Of a stretch of 64,000 nt of DNA, positions 10,591-19,897 are shown in pieces (the stretch's first letter is position 1; every line of letters begins with the position of its first letter). The notes under the pieces were generated by a model. That model saw only the letters and a program-made list of their open reading frames with translations. It ran no database searches and was not told the DNA's origin. The translations under genes were made by a program, and so were the position numbers. The DNA is from Cellulosimicrobium arenosum (GTDB lineage Bacteria > Actinomycetota > Actinomycetes > Actinomycetales > Cellulomonadaceae). The stretch is from the NCBI RefSeq assembly GCF_014837295.1, contig NZ_JACYHB010000002.1:1-64000 (forward strand), read 5' to 3'.

Positions 10591-10910
10591 CGGTCCTCGC
10601 TCCGCTGCAGCGTCGCCCACAACCCGTAGGAGTGCATCGCCTGCACGTCGACCTCCATCCGTTCGCGGTCGCCGCTGGACACCACCGCCCGCCCGTCGCG
10701 GTGCACCTGCAGCATGAGCTCGTGGGCGCGCGCCTGCGGGTGGCCGAAGTACGACTCGAACACGTAGGAGACGTAGCTCATGAGGTTGACCGGGTCGTTC
10801 CACACGAGCGTCACCCACGGGTCGGCGGTGTCCGTCGACCCGTCGGTGCGGGTGGCCTCGACCGGGACCGTCGAGGCGACGACCGCGCGCACGTCACTCA
10901 GGGCATTCAC
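10587..10910 (-). CDS. clpS: ATP-dependent Clp protease adaptor ClpS
   Basis: A 107-residue ClpS. The core [20 protein letters not shown] and the [21 protein letters not shown] segments match the adaptor that delivers N-degron substrates to ClpA/ClpC; the Asn-Asp of the specificity pocket is conserved. The first 30 residues form the flexible N-terminal extension. The GTG at 10910 is preceded by TACAGT (10918-10923) at 7 bases. It is divergent from pncB and upstream of DUF2017. Confidence 0.93.
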   Translation of the reverse strand: MNALSDVRAVVASTVPVEATRTDGSTDTADPWVTLVWNDPVNLMSYVSYVFESYFGHPQARAHELMLQVHRDGRAVVSSGDRERMEVDVQAMHSYGLWATLQRSEDR

Positions 10911-11007
10911 GCAGTCCACTGTAAGCGGCGGACCACGCGCGCCCGCGACCCGGGCTCACCCGGCCCGGCGCACGTCGTGACGGTGCACACTGCCCTACCG
11001 TGGTGCC
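10911..11007. promoter_or_regulatory. Divergent leaderless promoters for clpS and pncB
   Basis: This 97-base gap carries two outward-facing -10 hexamers: TACAGT (10918-10923, minus strand, 7 bases before the clpS GTG) and TACCGT (10996-11001, plus strand, 6 bases before the pncB ATG). No ribosome-binding site precedes either gene. Confidence 0.6.
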
Positions 11008-12450
11008 ATGGATCCCGCCGACCAGGGCACAGCCGCCCTCGCCGCTCTCGCCGCCGGTCCCGGTGACCGGGCCGTGGGCCCAGCCCTCCCGCCGGCACGC
11101 CTCGCCCCCTACGTACCGAGCGCGTCCCCGGCGCTGCTGACCGACCGCTACGAGCTCACGATGCTGCAGGCAGCGCTCTCCGACGGGACCGCCGAGCGCC
11201 ACTGCGTCTTCGAGGTGTTCACGCGTCGCCTGCCTCCTGGTCGGCGCTACGGCGTCCTCGCGGGGACCGGACGTGTCCTGGAGGCGCTGCCGACGTTCCG
11301 CTTCCGCACGCGAGAGCTGGACTGGTTGCGCGCGCACTCGGTGGTGGACGAGCGCACGCTCGACTACCTCGCCGACTACCGGTTCACGGGATCCATCACC
11401 GGGTTCGCGGAGGGTGAGGTCTTCTTCCCGCAGTCGCCCGTCATGGTCGTCGAGGGGACGTTCGCCGAGGCCGTGCTGCTCGAGACCCTCGTGCTGTCGA
11501 TCCTCAACTACGACTCCGCGGTCGCGTCGGCGGCCTCGCGCATGACGAGCGCCGCCGTCGACCGCCCCTGTCTGGAGATGGGCGCGCGGCGCGCCAACGA
11601 GCAGGCCGCGGTCGCCGCGGCGCGGGCCGCGGTCGTCGGGGGGTTCGCGGGGACGTCCAACCTCGAGGCCGGGCTCCGCTACGGGCTGGACACCATCGGG
11701 ACGGCCGCGCACGCGTTCACCCTGCTGCACGACGACGAGGAGTCGGCCTTCGCGTCGCAGGTCGCCACCCACGGGGTCGGCACCACGCTGCTCGTCGACA
11801 CCTACGACGTGCACCGCGGTGTCGAACGCGCGGTCCGGGCCGCGGGCACCGGGCTCGGTGCCGTCCGGCTCGACTCCGGCGATCTCGGCGCGCTCGCCGT
11901 CGACGTGCGCCGCCAGCTCGACTCCCTGGGCGCGACGGACACGAAGATCGTCGTCACGTCCGACCTCGACGAGTACGCGATCGCGTCGCTCGCCGCGGCG
12001 CCCGTCGACACGTACGGCGTCGGGACACGGGTCGTCACGGGTTCGGGTGCGCCGACGTGCGGCATGGTCTACAAGCTCGTCGCACGCGCCGACTCCACCG
12101 GGATGCTGAAGCCCGTGGCGAAGGCCTCGACGGCGAAGACGAGCCGGGGAGGGCTGAAGGCCGCAGCGCGGCGGTTCGGCGACGACGGCCGCGCGGTCGA
12201 GGAGATCGTCCTGACGGGGCGCGACCTCGCGGTGCGCGACTGGGACCCCGAGTCGGAGGACGGCGACGTCCGGCCGCTGCACGTACCGCTCGTCGTGGAC
12301 GGCGCGGTCGACTCGCGCTGGGTCGGGTCGTACGGCGTGCAGAACGCCGTCGACCGGCACCACGAGGCGAGGGCCGAGCTGCCGCGCGGTGCACGTCGCC
12401 TGTCCGAGGGCGAGCCCGCGATCCCGACCGTGGTGCGCGACGTCGGCTGA
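11008..12450 (+). CDS. pncB: Nicotinate phosphoribosyltransferase
   Basis: A 480-residue enzyme of NAD salvage, joining nicotinate and PRPP to give nicotinate mononucleotide. Recognisable segments are LLTDRYELTMLQAAL near the start, VFEVFTRRLPPGRRYGVLAG, the FAGTSNLEAG loop, and the VRLDSGDLGALA and VTSDLDEYAI segments of the barrel. About 40 residues precede the core and look disordered. Start chosen at the ATG 6 bases after TACCGT. It is convergent with the helicase (3-base gap), with no visible terminator between. Confidence 0.93.
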   Translation: MDPADQGTAALAALAAGPGDRAVGPALPPARLAPYVPSASPALLTDRYELTMLQAALSDGTAERHCVFEVFTRRLPPGRRYGVLAGTGRVLEALPTFRFRTRELDWLRAHSVVDERTLDYLADYRFTGSITGFAEGEVFFPQSPVMVVEGTFAEAVLLETLVLSILNYDSAVASAASRMTSAAVDRPCLEMGARRANEQAAVAAARAAVVGGFAGTSNLEAGLRYGLDTIGTAAHAFTLLHDDEESAFASQVATHGVGTTLLVDTYDVHRGVERAVRAAGTGLGAVRLDSGDLGALAVDVRRQLDSLGATDTKIVVTSDLDEYAIASLAAAPVDTYGVGTRVVTGSGAPTCGMVYKLVARADSTGMLKPVAKASTAKTSRGGLKAAARRFGDDGRAVEEIVLTGRDLAVRDWDPESEDGDVRPLHVPLVVDGAVDSRWVGSYGVQNAVDRHHEARAELPRGARRLSEGEPAIPTVVRDVG

Positions 12451-12453
12451 CCG

Positions 12454-14310
12454 CTAGCGCTTGCCGACGAACCACCCGCGCACGAGCGCGACCCGCGAGT
12501 CGAGCTGCTCGACCGTCGCGAGCGGCACCTCGGGCCCCCCGCAACGCCGCCGCAGCTCGTTGTGCACGGAGCCGTGCGGCTGACCGCTGCGGCGCGCCCA
12601 CGCCGAGACGAGCTGCTGGAGCTCCTTGCGCAGCTCCGCGGCGCGGCGGTGCTCGAGCTCGGAGCGCTCCCGCGCCGCGGCCGCCGCGCCCGCCGACGTC
12701 CTCGACCGGGCGCTGAGCTGGTCGGCCTGGCGCTGGCGCAGGAGCGTGGTGACCTGGTCGGCGTCGAGCAGCCCGGGGAGGCCGAGGAAGTCGAGCTCCT
12801 CGTCCGACCCGACGTCCGCGCCCGTGCCGAACTCGCCGCCGTCGAACAGCACGCGGTCGAACGAGGCCTGCGCCTCGAGCGCCTCGAAGGTGCCCTGCGC
12901 GAGGTCGTCGGACGCCTTGTCGGCGCGGTTGGCCGCTGCCACGAGCGCGGCCTCGGGGTCGAACATCTCCCCCTGCTCCTCCGCGGTGAGCGGCCGGTCG
13001 AGCGCGTGGTCGCGCTCGATCTCGAGTCCGTTCGCGAGCTCGAGCAGGTGCGGGACGCTCGGGAGGAACACCGACGCCGTCTCGCCGCGACGGCGCGCCC
13101 GCACGAAGCGACCGACGGCCTGGGCGAAGAAGAGCGGCGTCGCGGTCGACGTAGCGTAGACCCCGACGGCCAGCCGCGGGACGTCCACCCCCTCGGAGAC
13201 CATGCGGACGGCGACCATCCAGCGGCCGTCGCCGTCGGCGAACTCCTCGATGCGACCGCTCGCGCCCTCGTCGTCGGACAGGACCACGGTCGGGGACCTT
13301 CCGGTGAGCCGCGCGAGGTGTCCCGCGTACGCGCGCGCGTCCGTCTGGTCGGTCGCGATCACCAGGCCGCCCGCGTCGGGGACGGCACGGCGCACCTCGC
13401 TGAGCCGCTTGTCCGCGGCGGCGAGAACGGACGGGATCCACTCGCCGTTCGGCTCGAGCGCCGTCCGCCACGCCTGACCCGTCAGGTCCTTCGTCAGGGC
13501 CTCGCCGAGTCGCGCGCTGACCTCGTCGCCGGCGCGGGTGCGCCAGCGCATCTGGCCGGAGTAGGACAGGAAGATCACGGGCCGCACGACGTGGTCGCGC
13601 AGCGCCTCCCCGTACCCGTAGGTGTAGTCGGCGCGCGAGCGGCGGATGCCGTCCATGCCCCGCTCGTACTCGACGAACGGGATCGCGGCGGTGTCGGAGC
13701 GGAACGGCGTCCCCGTGAGCGCGAGCCGACGGGTCGCGTCCTCGAACGCCTCGCGGACGGCCTCGCCCCACGACAGCGCGTCGCCGCCGTGGTGCACCTC
13801 GTCGAGGATCACGAGGGTACGGTCCGCCGTCGTGCGCGCCGCGTGCAGCGCGGGCTTGGCCGCGACCTGGGCGTACGTGAGCGCGACCCCGTCGTAGTGC
13901 GCGCCGTGACGTCCCTGGTTGTTGCGGAAGTTGGGGTCGATGCGGATGCCGACGCGCGCCGCCGCGTCGGCCCACTGGTGCTTGAGGTGCTCGGTGGGCG
14001 CGACGACCGTCACACGACGCACCGTCCCGGCCTCGAGCAGCTCGGTCGCGACCCGCAGCGCGAAGGTCGTCTTGCCCGCACCCGGCGTCGCCACGGCGAG
14101 GAAGTCGCGGGGCGCGCGCGAACGGTAGGAGTCGAGGGCCTCGGCCTGCCACGCCCGCAGCTTCGAGGCCGCGCCCCACGGCGCTCGCCGCGGGAAGGCC
14201 GGCGACAGGTGCGACGCGGCCGACGACGACGGGCTCTGCGGCGTGGCGGACGGGGGCCGGTGCGTGGGCTGGGACGAGGAGGACGGTTGCGAGGAGGGAG
14301 CGGCGCTCAC
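12454..14310 (-). CDS. DEAD/DEAH-type superfamily II helicase
   Basis: A 618-residue SF2 ATPase. After a Ser/Pro-rich leader of about 40 residues come motif I VATPGAGKTTFA, motif II DEVHH, motif III LTGTPFRSD, and in the second RecA domain QAVGRFVRARR (motif VI). The last 200 residues form a helical, charged domain typical of the actinobacterial DUF3039-linked helicases. DNA or RNA unwinding is inferred from the fold; the substrate is unknown. The GTG at 14310 overlaps the stop of the DUF3039 gene (GTGA), so both are one transcriptional unit. ATG-containing alternatives further in would remove only disordered sequence. Confidence 0.9.
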   Translation of the reverse strand: MSAAPSSQPSSSSQPTHRPPSATPQSPSSSAASHLSPAFPRRAPWGAASKLRAWQAEALDSYRSRAPRDFLAVATPGAGKTTFALRVATELLEAGTVRRVTVVAPTEHLKHQWADAAARVGIRIDPNFRNNQGRHGAHYDGVALTYAQVAAKPALHAARTTADRTLVILDEVHHGGDALSWGEAVREAFEDATRRLALTGTPFRSDTAAIPFVEYERGMDGIRRSRADYTYGYGEALRDHVVRPVIFLSYSGQMRWRTRAGDEVSARLGEALTKDLTGQAWRTALEPNGEWIPSVLAAADKRLSEVRRAVPDAGGLVIATDQTDARAYAGHLARLTGRSPTVVLSDDEGASGRIEEFADGDGRWMVAVRMVSEGVDVPRLAVGVYATSTATPLFFAQAVGRFVRARRRGETASVFLPSVPHLLELANGLEIERDHALDRPLTAEEQGEMFDPEAALVAAANRADKASDDLAQGTFEALEAQASFDRVLFDGGEFGTGADVGSDEELDFLGLPGLLDADQVTTLLRQRQADQLSARSRTSAGAAAAARERSELEHRRAAELRKELQQLVSAWARRSGQPHGSVHNELRRRCGGPEVPLATVEQLDSRVALVRGWFVGKR

Positions 14311-14651
14311 GACCCGGAGTCGCCCTCGCCGTCCTGCGGCTCCCGCAGACCGTCGTAGATCTCCTTGCACGTGGGGCACACGGGGAACTTGTTCGGGTCC
14401 CGGCCGGGCACCCACACCTTGCCGCACAGCGCGATCACGGGCTTGCCCGACATCGCCGACTGCATGATCTTCTCCTTGCGCACGTAGTGCGCAAAGCGTT
14501 CGTGGTCCCCGGGCTCCGTCTGCTCGCGGGTCTCCTCGCGTTCGAGGACGCCGGTCGAGGTGCCGGTCCGCGGGTCGGACGGCTGCGCCGACGGGTCGCG
14601 GTACGGGTCGTCCGGGCCGCCGGGGGGCGCGCTCGCGTTCAGCTCGGTCAT
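14307..14651 (-). CDS. DUF3039 family protein
   Basis: A 114-residue protein with a disordered, Pro-rich N-terminal half and a C-terminal core of DUF3039 type: HERFAHYVRKEKI, PVIALCGKVWVPGRDP and FPVCPTCKEIY. The Cys residues (one in ALCGKV, two in CPTC) suggest a small metal-binding knuckle. The ATG at 14651 is 7 bases downstream of TAGGAT (14659-14664), a leaderless arrangement. It precedes the helicase, with which DUF3039 genes commonly travel. Function unknown. Confidence 0.85.
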   Translation of the reverse strand: MTELNASAPPGGPDDPYRDPSAQPSDPRTGTSTGVLEREETREQTEPGDHERFAHYVRKEKIMQSAMSGKPVIALCGKVWVPGRDPNKFPVCPTCKEIYDGLREPQDGEGDSGS

Positions 14652-14709
14652 GACGGCCATCCTACGTCGCACGGCCGGGCCCCGGGCGGGCCGTCGTCCG
14701 CGCGACGCG

Positions 14710-15492
14710 TCACAGACCTTGCCAGTCGGGCTTGGACGCGTACGTCTGGCGGTAGTACCCGGCGAGCTGCAGGCGCGAGGCCGCGGCGTCGTCGACGAGG
14801 ACCGTCGCGTGCGGGTGCATCTGCATGATCGTCGCCGGCCACAGCGCGGAGACCGGACCCTCGACGAGCTGGTGCACGGCCTCGGCCTTGCCCTTGCCCG
14901 TCGCCAGCAGCACGAGGTGCCGCGCGGACATGATCGTCGCCAGGCCCTGCGTCAGGCAGTGGCGCGGCACCCGGTCGATGTCGTCGTCGAAGAACCGGGC
15001 GTTGTCCTCCCGGGTCTGCTGCGTCAGGGTCTTGATCCGCGTGCGTGAGGCCAGCGAGGAGCCCGGCTCGTTGAACGCGATGTGCCCGTCGGTGCCGATG
15101 CCCAGGAGCTGCAGGTCGACGCCTCCGGCCCCGACGATCGCGGCCTCGTACGCCGCGCAGGCCGCGGGCAGGTCGCCCGCGTTGCCGTCGGGTCCCTGGA
15201 CCGCGTCCGGTGCGAAGTCGACCCGCGAGGCGATCTCGGTCTCGATCACGTTGCGGTACCGCTCGGGGTGGCCGGGGGCCAGGCCCACGTACTCGTCGAG
15301 CATGAACGCCCGGGCCCGGCCGAAGCCCAGCCCGTCCTCGACGTGCCGCCGGGCCAGCTCGTCGTACACCTTCAACGGGCTGGAGCCCGTCGCGAGCCCG
15401 AGCACCGAGTCCGGCTGCGAGCGCAGCAACGTCTCGATCGCGTCGGCGGCGATCCGTGCGAGCTGGTCACCGGGCGCGATGACGACTTCCAT
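14710..15492 (-). CDS. nagB: Glucosamine-6-phosphate deaminase
   Basis: A 260-residue NagB that converts glucosamine-6-phosphate to fructose-6-phosphate and ammonia, feeding amino sugars into glycolysis. Motifs: LGLATGSSPLKVYDEL (phosphate loop), FMLDEYVGL with the catalytic Asp, and LLGIGTDGHIAFNEPGSS with the catalytic Asp/His pair. The ATG at 15492 overlaps the ROK kinase stop (ATGA), with AAAGG upstream. It is last gene of the sugar operon running from 19818 down to 14710, so the imported sugar probably ends as GlcN-6-P. No nagA deacetylase is in the window. Confidence 0.95.
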   Translation of the reverse strand: MEVVIAPGDQLARIAADAIETLLRSQPDSVLGLATGSSPLKVYDELARRHVEDGLGFGRARAFMLDEYVGLAPGHPERYRNVIETEIASRVDFAPDAVQGPDGNAGDLPAACAAYEAAIVGAGGVDLQLLGIGTDGHIAFNEPGSSLASRTRIKTLTQQTREDNARFFDDDIDRVPRHCLTQGLATIMSARHLVLLATGKGKAEAVHQLVEGPVSALWPATIMQMHPHATVLVDDAAASRLQLAGYYRQTYASKPDWQGL

Positions 15493-16508
15493 CAGGACAC
15501 CTTTCGACGGCCGACGAGCGCCGCGCCGACGGCGGCGACGGGGACGTCGGCGGGGGCGAGCGACACACGGTCCGCGAGTCGCAGCGAGGACAGGAACGGC
15601 GAGGTGCGGGACTGCTGCTCGAGCGCTGCCCGGACAGCGACGAGCAGGGGCTCTCCGAGCGCGGAGACTCCACCGCCCAGCACGACGTGCTGCACGTCGA
15701 GCGTGAGCGCGAGGATCCGGACCGCGCTCGCGACGGCGGCGGCGAACTCCGCCTTGATCTCCACGGCACGCAGGTCGCCGGCGGCGGCGGCCTCGAAGAG
15801 CTCCGCCGGCGCGGGGCGCCCGTGCCGTGCCGGCCACCGCGCGCTCAGGGCCGAGCCGGAGGCGTACAGCTCGACGCACCCGCGCTGCCCGCACGCGCAC
15901 ACCGGTCCGCCGGGGTCGACGGGGATGTGACCGATCTCGCCGGCGGCACCGCTCGCGCCCCGTCTGAGCCGGCCGTCCAGCACGACGCCGGCGGCGAGGC
16001 CCGTGCCGAGCGCGAGGAAGGCAAGATCGGCATGACCGGCATGATCGGCACGACCGGCACGACCGGCACCGAGCAGGTGGGCGGCTCCCAGGGCAGCCAC
16101 GTTGAGGTCGTTCTCCGTGGCGACGGGCAACCCGCCCAGCGCGCTGGAGAGCCGGTCGGCGAGCGGGAAGCGAGCCCCCTCGACGCCCAGGTTGACGGCA
16201 TGGGTGACCGTGCCGTCGCGCGGGTCGACGAGTCCGGGCACGCCCAGCCCCACGCCGTCCAGGTCGGCAAGGGTCACGCCCGCGGCGGCGGCGACGTCGT
16301 GGACCGCCCGGGCCGCGCTGGCCACGACGCCGTCCGGTCCGCGCACGGTGGGCACCCGCAGGGACTCGACCACGTGCCCGTCGTCGTCCAGCAGGGCCGC
16401 GAGCACCTTGGTACCCCCGATGTCGAGTCCCGCCGTGAGCCCGGCGGGCAGGGCTGGGGTAGCCGTCATCGTCCGTGCGGTCGACGACGACGCGTTGAGC
16501 TCGCCCAC
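15492..16508 (-). CDS. ROK-family sugar kinase
   Basis: A 338-residue ROK kinase. It has the ATP-binding GLDIGGTKVLAALLDDDG, the sugar-binding ATENDLNVAALG (Glu-Asn-Asp), LALGTGLAAG, GEIGHIPVDP and the zinc-binding CACGQRGCVE cluster. N-acetylglucosamine, glucosamine or glucose are the likely substrates given nagB next door. An unusual insert of about 15 residues just before LALGTG is encoded by a 9-bp tandem repeat (16025-16069). The GTG at 16508 has GAAGGG upstream and sits 1 base from the permease stop; an internal ATG at 16469 lacks a ribosome-binding site. Confidence 0.9.
   Translation of the reverse strand: MGELNASSSTARTMTATPALPAGLTAGLDIGGTKVLAALLDDDGHVVESLRVPTVRGPDGVVASAARAVHDVAAAAGVTLADLDGVGLGVPGLVDPRDGTVTHAVNLGVEGARFPLADRLSSALGGLPVATENDLNVAALGAAHLLGAGRAGRADHAGHADLAFLALGTGLAAGVVLDGRLRRGASGAAGEIGHIPVDPGGPVCACGQRGCVELYASGSALSARWPARHGRPAPAELFEAAAAGDLRAVEIKAEFAAAVASAVRILALTLDVQHVVLGGGVSALGEPLLVAVRAALEQQSRTSPFLSSLRLADRVSLAPADVPVAAVGAALVGRRKVS
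16025..16069. repeat. 9-bp tandem repeat inside the ROK kinase gene
   Basis: Five imperfect copies of GAYCGGCAY (GATCGGCAT, GACCGGCAT, GATCGGCAC, GACCGGCAC, GACCGGCAC) on the plus strand. Being a multiple of three it only lengthens or shortens the loop ahead of the LALGTG motif. Confidence 0.8.
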
Positions 16509-16509
16509 G

Positions 16510-17421
16510 TCAGCCCTTCACCGCGCCCGAGACCAGGCCGCCGGTCATCCGGCCCTGCACCAGGAGGAAGAAGACGATCACGGGCAGGGCGATCAGGGTC
16601 GAGGCGGCCATGACCTCACCCCAGTCCACCCCCTTGCTCACGCTGGCGTTGAGGAACGAGCGCAGCCACAGCGGGAGCGTCTGCGACGCGTCCGAGGGCA
16701 GCGCGACCAGGGCGATCGTGAACTCGTTCCACGCCTGCAGGAACGCGTAGACGCCGGCCGCGACGAGGCCCGGTGCGAGCAGCGGGAACGTGATGCGCAG
16801 GAAGGCCTGGGTGCGGCTGAGACCGTCCACCATGCCCGCCTCCTCGAGCTCGGCCGGGATCCCGGCGACGAAGCCTCGCAGCATCCACACGGTGAACGGC
16901 ACCACCGCGGCGGTGTAGAGGATCGTCACGCCGATCGCACGGTCGAGCAGGTGCGCGTCGGACAGCATCCGGTACTGGGCGATGAACATGCCCTCGGCAG
17001 GGAGCATCTGGATGAACAGCATCGCGATGACGAAGGACTTGCGCCCGCGGAAGCGGAAGCGGCTGATCGCGAGCGCCGCGAGCAGCGCGAACACGAGGAC
17101 GAGCGCGACCGTCGAGAGCGTGACGACCAGGCTCATCCGGAGCGCCGCGAAGAACCCCGTGCCGTCGAGGACGTCGGCGTAGTTGTGCAGCGACCCGTTC
17201 GTCGGGAAGAAGTTGGGCTCGCGGGACTGCAGCCGCGCCTGGGGGAGCAACGAGGAGTTGACCATCCAGTACACGGGGAAGACCCAGACGACGGCGACGA
17301 CGACGGCCACCGCGGAGAGCACGACCCGGGCGGGCCGGATCCGGCGCCGACGGGGGCCGGTGGGGCGCGGGGCCGTCGCGGCGACGGATCCCGGCACGAC
17401 GGGGGCAGGTGCGGTGGTCAT
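16510..17421 (-). CDS. Carbohydrate ABC transporter permease (MalG/CUT1 type)
   Basis: A 303-residue inner-membrane permease with six predicted helices. The cytoplasmic EAA loop reads EAGMVDGLSRTQAFLRITFP, the surface that docks the ATPase, and the end of the protein (LLVQGRMTGGLVSGAVKG) is the standard CUT1 tail. About 30 basic/Pro-rich residues precede helix 1. The ATG at 17421 overlaps the upstream permease stop (ATGA). Together with the next gene it forms the channel for the binding lipoprotein's ligand. Confidence 0.93.
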   Translation of the reverse strand: MTTAPAPVVPGSVAATAPRPTGPRRRRIRPARVVLSAVAVVVAVVWVFPVYWMVNSSLLPQARLQSREPNFFPTNGSLHNYADVLDGTGFFAALRMSLVVTLSTVALVLVFALLAALAISRFRFRGRKSFVIAMLFIQMLPAEGMFIAQYRMLSDAHLLDRAIGVTILYTAAVVPFTVWMLRGFVAGIPAELEEAGMVDGLSRTQAFLRITFPLLAPGLVAAGVYAFLQAWNEFTIALVALPSDASQTLPLWLRSFLNASVSKGVDWGEVMAASTLIALPVIVFFLLVQGRMTGGLVSGAVKG

Positions 17422-18383
17422 GCCTCGTCCTCCTTCAGGAGACTGCGGACGTACGGCCAGCTGAGCAGGACCGTCAGGAGCAGCACGAAGATCGAGACGG
17501 CGGAGGCGCCGGCGAAGTCCTGGCGCCCGAGGCCGAGCTCGTAGATGTAGTTGCCGAGCAGGTTCGTCTGATCGATCGGTGCGCCGGCGTCCTGCAGGAT
17601 GCGGATCTGGGCGAACACCCGCAGGTCCCAGATGATCTGCAGGAGCAGCACGATGGAGATCACGGGCCGCACCATCGGCAGGATGATGCCCCAGAACCGC
17701 TGCCACGGTCCGGCGCCGTCGATCGCCGCGGCCTCGAGGACCTCGTCGGAGACCTGCGTCAGCGCGGCGAAGACCGACAGCGCGACGAACGGGACCGACA
17801 TCCACACCACGACGAGGCTCGCGACGAGGAAGAACGTCATGGGCTGCGCGAGCCACGAGTATCCCTGGTACTGGTCGAGGCCGATCGCCACGAGCAGCCA
17901 GTTCACCACGCCGGAGCGCCAGTCGAAGAGCCACTTGAAGACCGTGACCGCCGCGACCATCGGCATCGCCCACGCGAGCAGGAGCGCGACCTGCAGGACG
18001 AGCCGCGGAACCCGGCCGACCGCGTTCATGAGCAGCGCGAGCGCGACCCCGATCCCGACCGTCAGTCCGGCGTTCACGAGGCAGAAGAGGAGGGAACGCA
18101 CGACCACGGCCCACAGGCTCGGGTCCATGAAGAGGCGCGCGTAGTTGTCGAGACCGACGAACGTCGGGGGTGCCCCGAACTGCTGGGCGAGGCCGAACTC
18201 CTGCAGCGACGTGACGACCTGCCAGTAGACCGGGTAGCCCACCGCGACGAGGATGACCGCGACGGCCGGGACGAGCAGGGCGTAGGGCAGGCGGGGCCGA
18301 CGACGGCGGCGCGGCGGCTGCTCGCGGCGCCGGTCCGGCGCGTCGGCCGCCGGGTCGGACGCCACCGTGGACGTGGCACTCAT
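17418..18383 (-). CDS. Carbohydrate ABC transporter permease (MalF/CUT1 type)
   Basis: A 321-residue permease with a basic N-terminal tail (RRRREQPP..RRRRRPRLPY) and six predicted helices. Its EAA loop is EAAAIDGAGPWQRFWGIILP. FVGLDNYARLF in the first periplasmic loop is typical of MalF-type CUT1 permeases. AAGGAG precedes the ATG at 18383. It sits between the binding-protein gene (101-base gap) and the second permease; no ABC ATPase is nearby, so a shared ATPase such as MsiK elsewhere in the genome is likely (established for many actinobacterial sugar importers). Confidence 0.93.
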   Translation of the reverse strand: MSATSTVASDPAADAPDRRREQPPRRRRRPRLPYALLVPAVAVILVAVGYPVYWQVVTSLQEFGLAQQFGAPPTFVGLDNYARLFMDPSLWAVVVRSLLFCLVNAGLTVGIGVALALLMNAVGRVPRLVLQVALLLAWAMPMVAAVTVFKWLFDWRSGVVNWLLVAIGLDQYQGYSWLAQPMTFFLVASLVVVWMSVPFVALSVFAALTQVSDEVLEAAAIDGAGPWQRFWGIILPMVRPVISIVLLLQIIWDLRVFAQIRILQDAGAPIDQTNLLGNYIYELGLGRQDFAGASAVSIFVLLLTVLLSWPYVRSLLKEDEA

Positions 18384-18483
18384 GGGTTCTCCTTCTCGCG
18401 CCGCGGCCGAGGTCGCGGGGGCGCCGTCTCCGACGCCCCCGGCGACCTCGTCCGCGTGCCGTGCGAACAGCGGTCCGAGCAGG

Positions 18484-19818
18484 TCAGCCGTTGTTGAGCA
18501 TCGGCGTGATCTTCTCGTCGTACTCGGCCGCGATCTCGGTCACGTCCCCGCCCTCGGCGATCGCCTGGAAGAGCTGCTCGTAGAGGCTCGCGCCCTCGAC
18601 GGCGGCCCAGCCGGGGGCGGCCGGGGTCAGCTGGGACACGGCGGCGGTGTCGATCATCGTCTGCGCGAACTTGTCGTCGCCCAGGGACGAGACGTAGTCG
18701 CTGTTGGCCGGCCCGAGGCCGTTCTCGCCCAGCATCGTCTGGTACTCCTCGGAGAAGATGATCCGCAGGAGGTTCTCGGCGAGCTCCGGGTGCTGCGACT
18801 GCGCCGAGATCCCGATGTTCGAGCCACCGGCGAAGACCGGTGCGAGGCCGCCGTCGACACCCGGGAGACCGAAGATGTCGTACTTGCTGTCGTCCACCAT
18901 GCCGTCGCGGACCTCTTCGCCGTCGTCGTTCGTCGTGAGGTCACCGATCGACCAGCGCGCCCAGTTGGGGGCCATGATCGTGGCGGCCTCGGGCGCCTCG
19001 CCGTCGGTCCCGTCGTTGAGGAAGTCCCAGTAGGCGACGTCCATCGCGGAGGCCGGGACGTTCGAGGCGCCCTCGAAGACGTCCTGCCACTGCTCGAGGC
19101 CCTTGATGGTGTTCGCGTCGGACAGCGTGGAGGTCCACTTCCCGTCCTCCTCGACGGCGAGCTCGCCGTCGTTCGCGAACACCCAGGAGATGCCGTTGCG
19201 CCAGTCCTGGCCACCGATCGCGAACCCGGACTGGCTGTCGGTGTGGAGCTCCTTCACCGCGTCGCTGAACTCGGAGAGCGTCGTGGGGGCCTCGAGGCCT
19301 GCCGCGGTCCAGATGTCCTTGCGGTAGAACATGTAGCGCGAGCCGAAGTAGTACGGCAGCGAGTAGTTCTTCCCCTCGGCCATGCCGACCTCGACGAACG
19401 AGGGCAGGAGCGCGTCGCCGCCCAGCTCCTCGTACAGCGGGGTCAGGTCACGGAACGCGCCGACCGTCGTGAAGGTCGGCGACTGCGTGTTGCCGATCTC
19501 GGTGACGTCCGGGGTGTTCTCCGCGTCGGGGAGCGCCGTGGTGAGCGAGGTGACCAGGTCCGGCCACTCCTGCTGCTCGATCGTGAGCGTCGATCCCGGG
19601 TTCTCCTCCTCGAACGTGGACGTCAGGTAGTCGCGCAGCGCGTCCGGGGTGTCGGGGCCGGCCAGCCACAGGGTGATGTCGGCGGGCTCCGGCGTGCCGT
19701 CCGCGCTCGTGCTCTCGTCGTCGGCGGGTGCGTCGCTGCCGCTGCTGCACGCGGTGAGCGCCATGGCCAGGGTGATCGTCGAGGCCACGGAGGCGACGAC
19801 GAGTCGGTTTCTCTTCAC
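18484..19818 (-). CDS. Extracellular sugar-binding lipoprotein
   Basis: A 444-residue solute-binding lipoprotein of the CUT1 family. The signal peptide (MKRNRLVVAS then a hydrophobic core) ends in the lipobox LTAC, with Cys24 as the lipidated residue, followed by an acidic Ser/Asp linker. The mature part begins with ADITLWLAGPD, has an LTIEQQEWPDL segment and the AGGSNIGISAQSQHPELAENLL helix region usual in this family. Its ligand should be a mono- or oligosaccharide; nagB and the ROK kinase downstream point to amino sugars, but this is inference. The GTG at 19818 has AGAGGAA upstream. It is first gene of the transport-catabolism operon. Confidence 0.92.
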   Translation of the reverse strand: MKRNRLVVASVASTITLAMALTACSSGSDAPADDESTSADGTPEPADITLWLAGPDTPDALRDYLTSTFEEENPGSTLTIEQQEWPDLVTSLTTALPDAENTPDVTEIGNTQSPTFTTVGAFRDLTPLYEELGGDALLPSFVEVGMAEGKNYSLPYYFGSRYMFYRKDIWTAAGLEAPTTLSEFSDAVKELHTDSQSGFAIGGQDWRNGISWVFANDGELAVEEDGKWTSTLSDANTIKGLEQWQDVFEGASNVPASAMDVAYWDFLNDGTDGEAPEAATIMAPNWARWSIGDLTTNDDGEEVRDGMVDDSKYDIFGLPGVDGGLAPVFAGGSNIGISAQSQHPELAENLLRIIFSEEYQTMLGENGLGPANSDYVSSLGDDKFAQTMIDTAAVSQLTPAAPGWAAVEGASLYEQLFQAIAEGGDVTEIAAEYDEKITPMLNNG

Positions 19819-19897
19819 GGGGCGATTCCTCTCGGTGAATACGGTGTGGCGGCGTCGGTGACGCCACCCGGAGATGGGACACGTACTGCGCTGCGAC

